Positions 26,501-38,310 of a DNA stretch of 64,000 bases are shown in pieces (positions within the stretch are counted from its first letter, which is position 1; the number at the start of each line of letters is the position of its first letter). The translations under genes were made by a program, and so were the position numbers. This DNA comes from Amborella trichopoda. Taxonomy: Eukaryota; Streptophyta; Magnoliopsida; Amborellales; Amborellaceae. The stretch is taken from positions 827,383 to 891,382 of the forward strand of contig NW_006496932.1 of assembly GCF_000471905.2 (NCBI RefSeq). Reading direction: 5' to 3'. A model generated the notes under the pieces. The model made no database searches. It was not told where the DNA came from and saw only the letters and a program-made list of their open reading frames with translations.

Positions 26501-29500
26501 TTTTAGGTGCTTAGTGAAGTCGCTCATAACTAAGACAAAGAGGTATGGGCTCAATGCTGAGGCCTGATGTAAACCTATTTAATCACTGAAAAGGAGGTGG
26601 GTTGTATTAGGTAGGAGCTCAACACTAACCTATTGTCTGAGAAGGGTGAGGACCTTAAACTTTCCCTTAACCCGTCCCAAGCCAAGGTAAAGGAGGTGGT
26701 TTATGTAGGTAGACAACCAACATAAAACTTTGCTAAACCTTTTCATGAATCCTGAATCATATGTGGTAAACAAGGGCACATATCATATGTGAGATTGCCC
26801 AAACACCCTAAACAATTAATTCTCAAGCTAAGCCATGAATTTAAGAAATAGCAAGCTTGACTCCATCATTAGAACCATTACTCTATCATTAGCTCCTCAA
26901 ACTAATTGAATATGTGATTAAGGCTATAAATATAGTCACTTGCATGGTTTTCTTCCTCTTCACTTAGGGTTTTAAAAACGCCGATCGGAATCACCCAATT
27001 AGATTGCAAATCAGGAATCAGGAATCACTGGAACCGATCCAACTCCCACCATATATTGAGAACCACCCGGTTTCGTCAGTGAGCCGGGCCAAATCACCAG
27101 CTTTCTATATAAAATTTATGTATTGTATTTTAAATATTTTATTTTTAGATTTGTTGTAATTACCTCTCCAGCCCCACCGCCACCAGTGCATGGAGTGCCA
27201 TAAGCTATGCATGCCATTTTCTTAGTTGCGACTCCCTTTTAAAGGGCTTTGGATCCCTTGTCTTCATCATATCTCCAATGTACGATTAAAAACAACAACC
27301 CCTTTCCATCTCTCTTGCTCGATCAAAATAAAGCCTTCTTCAATCAAGAACCCCACTCTCTTATCCAAATTAAAGCAACCAATCCTAACATAAAAACCCA
27401 TTATATCATCATCATCATCATCATTTTAACCTTTTTCCAATTAATTGGAGTCGGCTACATGAATCCTAGTTCTCCATTCTGCTCTATTAAAGGCCATATC
27501 CTTACTAAGGCCATAAGTCCCCATGTCTTTTCTGACTACTTCCAACCGCGTCCTTTCGAGCCGACCCCTAGCCCTTTTCAATCTTTCTACTTTAAGTAAC
27601 TCGCACCTCCTCATAGGTGTTGTAAACTCGGTCGAAACCACACATGACCAGCCCACTTTAAGTCTATTCTCTCTCATTTTATCGCCTATTGGTGCCACAG
27701 CTAAATTCTCTCGAATAAATTCATTTTGAATTATATCCCTTCTTGTCTTGCCACGCATCCATCTCAACATCCTCAGCTCCACTACACTCATTCTATAGGT
27801 ATTGTTTTTTGTCCGCCCAACATTCCGCCCCATAGAGCAAAGTTAGTCTCACAGTTGTCATATAGAACTTGTTGCCCTTTAGCCTCATTTGTATGCGGCG
27901 ATCACATAAAATTCCAGTTGCACATCTCCACTTCGCACACCCAGCTCTAATTCTATGGGTGACATCTTCCTCGAGCTCTCTATTTTCCTAGAATATCAAC
28001 CCACGATATCAGAAGTGCGGTCTTTTTTTGTACTTTCTGGCCGTCAATCTTAAGTACTTCCTCGTCTTTACTCCCATTATTACTAAACTTGCACTCCATA
28101 TACTTTGTTTTAGTCCAGCTAATTTTAAAACCTTTGGATTTTAGAGTATCCCATCAAAGTTCTAACTTTATGTTGACGTCGTTTCATGTCTCATCAATCA
28201 AAACTATGCCATCTACAAACAACACGCAACACGATACCACATCCTTTAGGTGCTTAGTTAAGTCGTCCATAACTAAGACAAAAAAGTACGAGCTCAATGC
28301 TGACCTTGATGTAGATCTATTGTCACTGAAAACTCACTCGTTTCTCCATTAGTCGTTTCTCTACTAGTTGCTCGTACACTACTTAGCGCTCCATCGTACA
28401 TATCTCTCACCAAGTCGATGCAATGTTTAGAGACGCTTTTCTTTTCCAACACCCGCCAAATCAAATCTCAAGGTACTCTATCATAAGCTTTCTCTAGATC
28501 AATAAAGACTATGTAGAGGTCTTTTCCCTTCGCTCTAGACTTCTCAATCAGTTGCCTAAGTAGGAAAATAGCCCTAGTTGTTGACCTTTTGAGCATAAAA
28601 CCAAATTCGTTCTCAGATACACTCATTTCATGCCTTAGTTGTTGCTCAATGATTCTCTCCCAGAGCTTCATAGTATAGCTCATAAGCACGATCCCTCGAT
28701 AGTTTGCACAATTTTGTATGTCTCATTTGTTTCTTGTAAATAGGTACCACAATACTTTTGCTCCATTCATTTGGCATTTTCTTTGTTCTCAACACCTTGT
28801 TGAACAGCTTCATCAGCCAGTTAATGCCAATTTCCCCCATACACTTCCAAATCTCTATTGAGATACCATCTGGTCCTGAAGCCTTTCCTATCTTTATCCT
28901 TTTCAAAACGTCTTTCACTTATAACATCTTAATCTTACAAATGTATTTATGACCTTCGTCGTCACTTGTACCAATAGTCCCTCCTAACACTATGTTCCCA
29001 TTGTGTTCGTCATTTAATAATTTTTTAAAATAAACTCTCCACCTTTCGTTGACCTCGTCATCCTTCACCAAGACCCTTTAATCCTCGCTATTAATACATT
29101 TAATATGGTTTAGATCTCTACACCTTTTCTCTCTTATTTTTGCTAATTTGAAGATATATTTTTCACCTTCTCTTGTTCCCAGTTTATTGTATAGATTATC
29201 ATATGCCTTAAGTTTATCTTTGCTTACTATTTATTTAATATTTTTCTTAGCACTTTTATATTCTTCTAAATTTTGATCGTTTCTATTACACTGCCAAGTT
29301 TTATAACATGATCGTTTCTCGCTAATGGCATTCTGAACCTCATCATTCAACCACCAAGTTTCCTTATCGAAGTTTATTTTCCCTCTAGATTCTCCTAAAA
29401 CTTCTTTTGCCACTTTTTTGATATATTCAGCCATCTCATTCCATATTACATTGACATCATATTCAGAGGTTCATTTTCCTTCTTCAACTAATTTACCCCT

Positions 29501-32500
29501 AAATAAGTCTATTTTCTCATTTTTTAAATTCCACCACCTAGTTCTTGGATGCCCATTACTTTCACCCCTTCTCCTCCATGTTTGCAGCAGACGTCCATGA
29601 CCATAAGCCTATGTTGGGTAGCCAAACTCTCTCCTAGGATAACTTTGCAACCTTTACATGATGGTCAATCTACCTTCTTAACTAAGAAGAGGTCTATCTG
29701 GCTTTTATGTGTTTCACTTTTATAGGTTGTTAAATGTTCATCTCGCCTTTTAAAGTAAGTGTTTGCTATTGCTAGGTTATAGGCCATAGCAAAATCTAGA
29801 ATAGTCTCACCCATCTCATTTCTTTCCCCAAACCCGTATCCCCCATGTACCCCTTCATATCCTCTACTATCCTTTCCTACATGACCATTTAGATCTCCAC
29901 CTAAAAAGGTCATCTCTCCATTTGGTATGTTTTGGACTATTCCATCTATGTCTTCCCAAAATTGTCTCTTAATTCTATCATCTAATCCTACTTGTGGTGC
30001 ATAAGCACTAATTACATTAATTATCTCTTCTCCTAACACAAGTTTAATCAATAAGAGTCTATCACCTATTCTTTTGACATTAACTACTTTAGTTTTGAAA
30101 TCTCTATCTACTATTATGCCTACGTCATTTCTATTATTATCCATTGAAACCCATTATAATATACATTATTAATTTTTCTTGAATTATGTGTCCCCACCCC
30201 AACAGTTATACAACATTATTATTTTGAAGTATTTGCAACACATATAAACGACATTATAACAACTTTTTTTTTTAAACTCTTCCAGTTTGTAAAGCAGCAA
30301 ATATACAACAGAAATAAATAATTGATCATTAGAACTCATTCGCTTGTTTTGTTTGTTGCGATCAATGAAAAGAAAAACGTATTTGCAATTCTAGACTTTT
30401 TGAGAAGCCATGATTAACTTTCCTTAACATAGTACATTACCTTACCCTGAGGGGAAGTTGAATCCCTATTGCCTCCATGGAAGGGAGATATCATGACTCC
30501 TGAACCACTAGACAATAGGGGCATACCACCCATTGCCATGGTATTATTATTATAATATGAATATTTTTTGGAATTGTCAATATAATGTTATAACTAGATC
30601 CCAAGAATCTTCTACATCTTCGCCTCTATTGTTCATTCACGAACCATCAATATAATATGACAAACTCTGGTGCGTGTTTTTTTCAACAAGATCAGGAAAA
30701 AGTAAAAACTCATTTCAATTTTTACTCATATTATTTATATTATATAATTTTCTATATATTTGAATTTTATTTCAGTTTATTTTTTCAGTTAAGGTAAGAC
30801 TTTGTTTTGTAAGGCTTGATCTGTCAAATTCAAACTACATGGGTTTTCTTTCCTTTTTTTTCTTTCTTTCCTTTAAAACAGTACTTATAGATAAGTGGGT
30901 CTTTTTATGGGATATCAGTGTCCCCTAGCTTGAGGTTTTCAAGATCTTTGGTCTCCACCCAAACCCGATTAAAAAAATTGGATCGCTTCGTCTGGATTCA
31001 TTGAGAATGATTTTGATCTAGTTCCTGGCCTAACAGCAGGCGCTCTAATGGGATCCTCACGGACATAAAAAGATTGCAGTCAGTTTGATAATGATCAAGT
31101 ATCATTGCTTCTTTGGTCCAAACCAAGGAATCCATTAGATATGATGCAAAATGGATCATGTTCCATCGTTGTTAAAGAAATCCCTTCGCATAAATTTCTT
31201 TGAATGGGCAAATCAATTGTTTGTACTTGGGAATCCAACATTAATCCTCTCATACCTAATTGGTGGACCTGAGATGCATTTCCTCTAGCTCTCAAAAAGG
31301 ACATTATATAGCCTGGATTAAAAGGAACAATGATCCTGAAATTTGGATTCATTTCTTGTCTAAAGAGTGACTAATAATACTATTATACGCAAAAAAAACA
31401 ACTATAATGCTTTTTTATGACAAATTAGATAGTCCTACAATTTCACGACACAGTAATCAACTGAGTCATAATGACAATTGAAATTATCAAAAAATAGATG
31501 TGAGTTAATATATATTCTAAAGTCACGAATTTGATAAGAAAGTCGTTTTGGTCAAAAAAGGAGGAGGTCCTTCAATCCGAGAATAGAAATAAGGAATTGA
31601 ATTTCTATTTTCAATTATAGGATATAGGATCTGTTGTGTCCCTTTTGGGGTTCAAGGATGGCGCAACTCGGATTCAAACTGAGATGCTCAAGCATTGCTC
31701 CCTAAGAGCGGTGTGCCTACCAATTTCACCATGGCGACTTTCTCGAAGTAATATTGTCCAATCCATGTTCAATCGATGAAATCTCTAGGTGGGGAGATGT
31801 TATTGTTATAAAATATTGTTGCAAATTATATTTAAATGGTCAATCCCTCTTATATTGTCAATCCCAATCCCTTTTATAAGTTATAAATACATTTAACTTA
31901 TTATTTTCATTTAAAATATGTCACTCGTATTTAATACAAATTAATAATTTGTAAATTATGATTGTTATTTGTTTTTTAGAAATTGTCAATTATAATTATA
32001 TAATTTATATTTTGACAATTGCAATATATCTTTTAAAACATGTATAAATTTCATACATAAAAACTACCCTCTTGGAATTAGGTTGTATTTTCATAATTGT
32101 ATGCTCATTCATATCCAAGATGTGAACATGAGTATCAAAATACATTCAAACTGGAAACATCTCAATATTCATGTAGTTTTACAAGGCAATGAAAATTCAT
32201 ATCGCATTACCCCCATTTTTTCTTGAAAACTCAAAAAAACATAATTTATAATGATTTTTAGTAATTTTTTGAAATTTTTTTAAGATCGGACCCCACTGAT
32301 CCGGACTGCTGATCCACCAATTTGGATCGGTTTTCTGGATAGCCGATGTGGGTTGTTACGTTTTTCAATTATTTTTGAATTTTTTAAGATCGGATCCAAC
32401 CTATCCAGGCCGCTGATCCACCAATTTAGATTGGTTTTCTGGATAGCCGATGTGGGTCACCACTCCATTTTTCTTTTAAACATTGTCTTCACCAAATGTG

Positions 32501-33765
32501 CGAAGTCACATGATCATACACTCTCAACCGATTTTCCCAACAGCAAACACTGTTCTCTAGTAACAAACATTACAAACACACATTTCTGCTTCTATTGATC
32601 AACCTTTGACTAACTTAAATTAACTCGTCGCTGGGTTTTTATACTTCTTGAAAATGTTTCTTCTTTTGAAATTTATATTCAACAGTAGTTCTAGACATTT
32701 GACAAACAGCTAATTTGATCAATTAGAACCTAGAAACCTGAAAACAAATTAACCAATTGGAACCTTGGTACTTTGTCCCGCAACATAAGCACGGTACTTC
32801 TTTAGCAAAACTAAACAAAAATTGAAAAGAAAAAGAAAAGAGAAAAAAGCTTTTACCTATCATCAGCAAAGTAAACATGGTTGCTCGATGAAGGATTGTT
32901 GACAGAATGCAACACAGAACTTAGCCTATCGACTTTCTATCATAAACAACACATTACGAATTAGTTCAGCATAGAACTAGTTAGAATTTGCTCCAAGAAT
33001 CCATCAGGCAAAAGGACATACCTTCTTCTCGCTTTGAGCTTTTTGAAGAACATATCCTATGTCCTGGGTCTTCATAAGTAATAACTCCTCTTGGCTGAAT
33101 GTGTTGGCCTGATTCCTGCATCACATACAAAATAATGTCAACCTACAATAGTAACATAATAAGACATCCAAACCAAATAAAAAAAATCTGATTTTGATTT
33201 CAAATATTTTGATTTCTCTTAATAAATAATAAATTTATCAAAAAAATCATTGGATATTAAACTTAACGCAGGTATATGTACTCCATCCACAGTTTTTGAC
33301 TTGATCATCTTAAAGTAGAATTCATCTGGGTTCCTGAATGCTGCTTTCTCCTTGAGTTTCTATAACCAAATAAGCACAAATGAATTAAGGTCCCTTCATA
33401 GTCAAGCAATAATCCGTGAATTCTGGCATAGCATACTCTTTTTCGAATAAACATATAAAATTTAAACAATATGAAATTCCCCCAAAACAACAAAGGAAAG
33501 AAAACATGCAAAAAGAATCCAAGGGTTACCCGTATTGTCTCTGCTTTCTTTTGGTATTGTCGTGCCCTTATCACATAGTCCTTATGCTTCTCAAGGATCC
33601 CAAATTTTTCCCTATGTCGTCTGTGTAGAGAGTAATAAACTATCACATATTGTGGTTCAAGGAATAAAAAATAAAAGACACAAAACAGAAGCAGAGAGAG
33701 ATCACTCACGGCTGAGCACGCTCCTTATGGACCCGCCTCGGAAGAGCATTCCTTAAGGATGACAT
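20540..33765 (-). CDS. UTP11: U3 snoRNA-associated protein UTP11 (SSU processome)
   Basis: Nucleolar subunit of the small-subunit processome needed for early 18S rRNA processing. Minus-strand coding exons: 33710-33765, 33530-33620, 33268-33359, 33022-33115, 32857-32936, 22633-22716, 20750-20849 and 20540-20632. All phases join, giving 229 residues, the usual plant length. The N-terminus has [19 protein letters not shown] and [14 protein letters not shown]; the middle has NPDEFYFKM and [12 protein letters not shown]; the C-terminus ends KWERERKR, a basic tail typical of the family. Two donors needed judgment: GTTAAG after exon 3 and GTATGA after exon 6 (an alternative GTAAGC 26 bases earlier shifts the frame). 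Exons 5 and 6 are separated by about 10.1 kb. An upstream non-coding exon ends at 38094 and joins at an acceptor (TTGTTGTCAG) two bases before the ATG. An upstream ATG at 38141-38143 opens a short frame overlapping the real start. Confidence 0.95.
20850..22632. other. UTP11 intron with 45-bp tandem duplication
   Basis: Intron between the last but two and last but one coding exons. At 21190-21279 a 45-bp unit (AGAGTTTCATGATCC...TTTTC(T)CGCAA) is duplicated in direct orientation with one difference. Nothing else recognisable. Confidence 0.6.
22717..26104. other. UTP11 long intron, 3' part, unrecognised sequence
   Basis: About 3.4 kb with moderately higher GC at 24180-25900, where long stretches look like decayed coding DNA but contain no motif I can name. 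At 24260-24380 there is a GACTCGATGAGACTGG/CCCAGTCTCATC inverted phrase pair. No exon of UTP11 is missing across this region. Confidence 0.4.
26105..26590 (-). mobile_element. Truncated RTE-type LINE copy (3' end)
   Basis: On the minus strand this ends in a (GAT)n microsatellite tail (plus strand CATCATCATC at about 26109-26137) preceded by GTAGCCAACCCCAAATAG, the same 3' end as the longer LINE at 27404-30180. Its upstream part matches the larger copy around 28245-28320 but a middle block is absent (jump at about 26450). The residual RT active site reads YANDIVLI, so the first aspartate of the expected acidic pair is lost. Confidence 0.7.
27404..30180 (-). mobile_element. Decayed RTE-type LINE retrotransposon
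   Basis: Minus strand. Upstream portion (29665-30144) is the apurinic endonuclease-like domain with [19 protein letters not shown] and [10 protein letters not shown]. The reverse transcriptase lies at about 28200-28920 with [23 protein letters not shown] and [13 protein letters not shown]; the catalytic box reads [10 protein letters not shown], lacking the second aspartate. The 3' end reads ATGATGATGATGAT on the minus strand (27407-27424), the short-repeat tail usual for RTE elements instead of poly(A). Multiple frameshifts and stops split the frames, and the 5' end is truncated near 30180. It sits antisense to nothing: it is in the same orientation as the host gene UTP11. Clade assignment is from motif resemblance. 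Confidence 0.85.
31095..31370 (-). pseudogene. rpoC2: Plastid rpoC2 fragment (nuclear plastid DNA)
   Basis: On the minus strand the frame at 31095-31352 reads [19 protein letters not shown] and then [17 protein letters not shown], clearly the plastid RNA polymerase beta-double-prime subunit, but with an in-frame residue loss, substitutions and then loss of homology after about 60 residues. This is a decayed insertion of plastid DNA into the UTP11 intron. The part beyond 31150 toward lower coordinates is no longer recognisable. Confidence 0.8.
31371..31657. other. Probable plastid trnL-UAG downstream spacer
   Basis: This AT-rich stretch lies directly 3' of the trnL-UAG relic on the minus strand. 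Phrases such as CTATTCTCGGATTGAAGGAC resemble the trnL-ccsA intergenic spacer of land-plant plastomes. If so, the rpoC2 fragment next to it came from a distant part of the plastome. Assignment is by memory of general layout and is uncertain. Confidence 0.35.
31658..31737 (-). pseudogene. trnL-UAG: Plastid-type trnL-UAG relic
   Basis: Minus strand, 80 bp as in the plastid gene. The A-box-like part reads TGGTGAAATTGGTAG, the anticodon region CTCTTAGGG contains TAG, and the T-arm reads AGTTTGAATCC. Base changes have weakened the acceptor and D stems (GCCAT...GCGCCATCC), so a functional tRNA is unlikely. Confidence 0.8.
32281..32462. repeat. 104-bp direct tandem duplication
   Basis: Two copies offset by 104 bp, each running from TAAGATCGGA through GCTGATCCACCAATTT to GGATAGCCGATGTGGGT, with several differences. 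Related GATCGG/CCGATC phrases recur at 5340-5440, 18230-18400, 26980-27080 and 36360-36420, suggesting a dispersed repeat family. Confidence 0.7.
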
Positions 33766-36700
33766 GACTGACAACAAAATGAGTATTGAAAACTTGAAGT
33801 AACAAATACTCTTTGAGATGTATGGCCTTTTGCTCTAAAGGTTACCAATAGGGACACCGCAATCCTTCCAAAGGAACCAAGCTCTCTTAGCTACAAAATT
33901 CTCCATAAAGAGCCAAAAAAGTAAGCAAAAATTATGGAACTTCTTGAAGTTTGGAAGAACATATTCTTATTGTCTTGAAACCAAATAGAACGGAGTCACA
34001 AACTGAAAGGTGACAATGACCACAACACAAGGGTCATATGCAAAGTAAGTAAGGTTGTTTCTTATGCTGCCTAAGCTTCCAATGAAATGAAACACAACCA
34101 GTGATTTCCACTTGAAGAAATAGCAAGCCTCTATTTTTTCATTGATATAAACCTACAAAGTATAGATTGTGTATTAAAGAAAACAATCTTTATAGGTGAT
34201 ATGCCTATGGAAAATAGAACTCACATGGAGATCATTTTATTCAGGCTGATTGAATTGTACCACAAACATATGGCAAAATTATTCATCTATTTTGATCTTC
34301 TAAGGTAAGAACAACCTTACATCACTCATAAACAAGAATCAGTTTGGTAAGAGATGTCACTAGCTGCTAGTGTCATGTGACATTGCATGTGAAAACGCTC
34401 TTTCATTGACCGTGATCCCTATTTGTCTATTGACTATTGAGTCATTCATAATGAGACAATAGGATCATCAAGGACACCTATAACGATGAAACTGAGTCAT
34501 GGGAAAGAAAAACTACTTCACAGGACAACATGATTGATGGGAAGCATTAACTACTACATCATCCTATCAGCAATCAGTCTTAAACTCGATTTAAATTGCA
34601 TTCAAAACAGAGAACCTACTTAATGAATGGCCTTTATCACCATTATGAGATGTTTTATCAGTTTCTCTTTCTGCCTTGTTTTAAATGACATATTATCACC
34701 AATATAACTATGAGGTGAATGCCCTTGGCCAAAATAGCCCTATTTTGGACCTTGCGCCTTAACAGCCACAAGTATTCGTGGCTATACAAAAGAAGAGGCC
34801 ACAGCTTTTCAACAAGAATAACAGGGATATACTCATACAAAGTGTTTCAAAATTTTCCTGTCCAACTTGAGAATTGCACGAGTCATACAAGATCCTGATC
34901 TGGAAGGCACACAATTCCAGGCCAAAGAAACCAGAATCACCTGATCTCCCTGCTTTCTAGTGTACTAATTTTTTTATTTTTTTTGGGTTAAATGTAGCTT
35001 GGTCTTAAACCGGTGGTTCTCAGGCTAAAACATCTCCCAGATCATTGCCTGATTCCAATTTTTGAAACACTGCTTAGAACCATATTGCATGAACCTATAA
35101 AGTTGAAATTACAAAAGAAAAGTTAACTTCAATCCATAATGAAAGATATTAAGGATAAATAATAACAAAACGGGTATAAGGATATAAGACATGCAAGGAT
35201 TCATAAACAGGTTATTTAATTTGTGTGTAGTTCTGCTTTTTTGTAGCTTAGTTTCTAAGGGCTTGTTTGATAAAAAAGGCTGAATATTCATGATTGTAAA
35301 AATCTAGATAAAGGCTTTGTTGGCTTTCCATATTTCTAGATTACATATTATCCTAATATGTAGTTTTTGTGTTTGTATGACTGTTAACTCATATTCAAGG
35401 AACTTTATAGACTCGGTATACTGAGAAAACTAGAATTTGCATAAAACTAAGTCTCTCATGCATTTCTTCAAAACCTTTTTTCAAGCCATGATTCCCCAAC
35501 TACATAGCAGTCCAAGAAACTTAGGAACCTAGTTTTTCATAGACATTCTATCGAACATTTACAATCTGAACTTTCCCAAAATTGGGATCTTAAACCAACA
35601 TGATCAAAGAATGTCCGCATTTGTTGAACACACAAAACCTTCTATTTTTTAACATATATTGAAAACAATAAGCACATACCCATGATCACATTAAGGGCTC
35701 ATTTGGTTCGTGTGTAACAGTTTCCATACGTAAAATAGTTTTCACATGTAAACAGTTTCTTGTGCAAGAGCTTTCAATCCTGTTTTTTCCCATGTTTGGT
35801 TCACATGTCTGGAATTCCTGTGTACCAATTTCTTATGTTTGGTAACTCATTCGTAAACTATCTCCCAAAATCTCGATTAATACTTATTTTTAACCATTCA
35901 ATTGCAATATAGTTGATTTGATATCGACGTCCATCCCATTAAGATGATTTTTTAAAAACACTCCAATCTATATTATGCTTGAAAAGAATGGATGGTTTAG
36001 ATCACAAGTCTGGCTCACACAAGCAGCAAGCCTTGGTTAACTAATCTGTGCATTTTTGTTGTTTAATCTCTCTATATTGTAAGATTAATGACAAAATATT
36101 TGTAGTACAAAATTTATCAATAGTTTTTTTTCGTTCCAATGCATGAATACATTTTTAATGCATGATGTCAATATACAATCTCGAAATGCATAACAGAGGT
36201 ACAAGAACAATAAAAAAGAATGAAGAACATAATAACATTACGACTACTACATCCTAAACCCTATTTCGATATCATTCTCACATTGCATTAGCAATTTCGT
36301 CGCGTAACTCTGTAGTGTTAACGTTATGGATTTTTGACATGAAAAACCATAGTTATCACAATCGAACAGGCTACCAAACTTCTGAGGGGTCTGGTGACTC
36401 CGGTCCAATCAAAACTGGTGCAAAAAAATTTTAAGTCCACATTCATTTTGCAGCAATGGCGAACCATGATTCGTGTAGCCGATCCCAATTAATTAAAAGG
36501 CTATAATGATGATGAAATGAAATGATGATGATTCATTTTGCAGCAAGGAAACAACCAAGGCAAATTTTTCAAAAAGATTCAATAAATAATGTTTTCTATA
36601 TAGGTATTAAACATAAGGGTGATGGTATAAAATATCCATTTATATTTTGATTGGTTATGTAAAAAAAATAAAAAATTAACTTGAAGAATTCTCCCCTTGA

Positions 36701-38093
36701 AATATTTTTTGAGTTTTTCAACTATAATTTCACTTTTTCTGTCATTGAAAAAATTCATTTTGACTCTCACAAGAAATCCTATGTAAAGCTAACAGCTAGC
36801 ATGTAGTCAAGATTCTCTTGCATGAATTAGTGTTGTTGATAATGCTAACAGCTAGCAAAGAATGTAGTCAAGACTAAACACATGTAGCTTATGAACATCT
36901 AATAACATAAAAATCAGCATAAAATTAAATAAAGAAGACAGACCCTCCTTTTGTTGTGCCCTTAGACTTTCTCAGTAATTATCTTACATATAAACTACCA
37001 GAAAAAGAAAAAAAAAATGTGAAAAAAAAAATTATTTTAAGAATTTAGATAAATTTCTAAAATTTAAAAACCAGCATTGCATTTATGCTCTTCAAGTAAG
37101 CATTAACAAATAAAGAAATGAGAACAGGGCATCAATATCCAACAAAGCAACATAACTATGTCACTATTAATGATATAAAAAAAAGAAAAAACTTGCCACA
37201 TCAAATTATTATCATCAAAAGATGATGAAATGGAAATTCAGGCAGAAGACTTAGACTAACACACAGAGTCAACCAAGGGGACAGTTTTAATAATTGAATT
37301 TGTTTGTCTTCAACATAAGAGGGAAATAATCTAGTCAACTTAATTGCACTTCTATTCACATAATGTCTATGAATTTCGTCTGCAGCAGAATGATGGTTTG
37401 ATCATGTAAGGAGTATTCCTCTTCGTGAGAGATTATAAATATGAATATATTCATAAGTGTGCATATTTGCATATATGAAATTATAAACATGCTGTTAATT
37501 GGACATCCTAATATGAGATTATTTTAGCACTAGAGAATCTGCAGGGCTTCATAGCCGAAGTTAGTGCAGATTCTGCAAAAGTCTATCATGAAAATTACTA
37601 ACATATGCATGACTCGAGGATAGCACTATTAAAGAAGATAACAACATTTCCCACATTTTAGATGAAAGGAAAACCCAAACTTGCTACAAGACTTGTTCAT
37701 GATGATGAAAAAATCACAAAATGGCTTCTATACAACAACAAAAAAAACCAGCAAGAAATAAATAAATAAAGAAAACAGAAAAATTCAACAAAAAAATCCA
37801 TACCCACATTTTTCTACAGAGAAAATTGTGCTTCTATACTCAATAAAACAACCCAAAATAAATAAATAAAAGCAACAAATTTCCATGGGGAAATCATAGA
37901 AAAAAAATGTTTCAATTGATAATTAAAAAAATGTCTAGAGAGAAAAATCACAAGAATAAAACCCATATCCTTGTTGAAGAAGATGAAGTATTTTGAATGG
38001 GATTCGAATGAGGGAAACCCTACTTGTTTGGTGAATAATCTTTACACTGTGACGAAGAAAAACTAGAAAAAAAAATAAATGAAAAAAACTTAC
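33766..38093 (-). other. UTP11 5'UTR intron, no gene
   Basis: Intron of about 4.3 kb between the non-coding first exon (donor CAACGAG/GTAAGT at 38094) and the coding start. AT-rich. At 35696-35830 there is a phrase ATTTGGTTCGTGTGTAAC related to 39990-40070 (inverted), probably a dispersed MITE. At about 36470-36537 is a short RTE LINE 3' end. Nothing else recognised. Confidence 0.55.
36470..36537 (+). mobile_element. RTE LINE 3'-end fragment
   Basis: Plus strand GATTCGTGTAGCCGATCCCAATTAATT followed by AAGGCTATAATGATGATG. This is the same terminus as the two larger minus-strand LINE copies, reduced to the last about 65 bp by 5' truncation. Confidence 0.6.
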
Positions 38094-38310
38094 CTCGTTG
38101 AAAAAGATGAAAACTTGCAAATGGAGCCTCGCTTGAAGAACATGAGGAATTTTGTACGAGAGAGAGCGAATGGCGAGGGAGGTTTTGTGAGAGAGAATGC
38201 AGCGCGTTATTAGAGGGGCCAGGGTTTTGGGAAAAGTATATATAAGGTGTAACCTTATGTTGTTAAGAGGGGCCAGGGTTTTGGGAAAAGTTTATATAAG
38301 GTGTCCGTAA
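38094..38310 (-). promoter_or_regulatory. UTP11 first exon and duplicated TATA promoter
   Basis: On the minus strand two TATA-like boxes (CCTTATATATAC at about 38236-38247 and CCTTATATAAAC at about 38290-38301) lie in a 38-bp block that is duplicated at a 54-bp offset (38213-38250 and 38267-38304, one difference). Downstream is a pyrimidine-rich leader with CTCTCTCTCG and a donor GTAAGT at 38094. The transcription start is inferred at about 38205-38265. Confidence 0.6.

Noticed and set aside
30460..30540. Plastid tRNA-like sequence near 30.5 kb
   Set aside because: A few tRNA-like words (for example GAATCCCTATTGCC) are present but no cloverleaf or identity could be established.
31658..31737. 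Functional nuclear tRNA-Leu gene
   Set aside because: The sequence is of plastid type with degenerate acceptor and D stems and lies beside decayed rpoC2.
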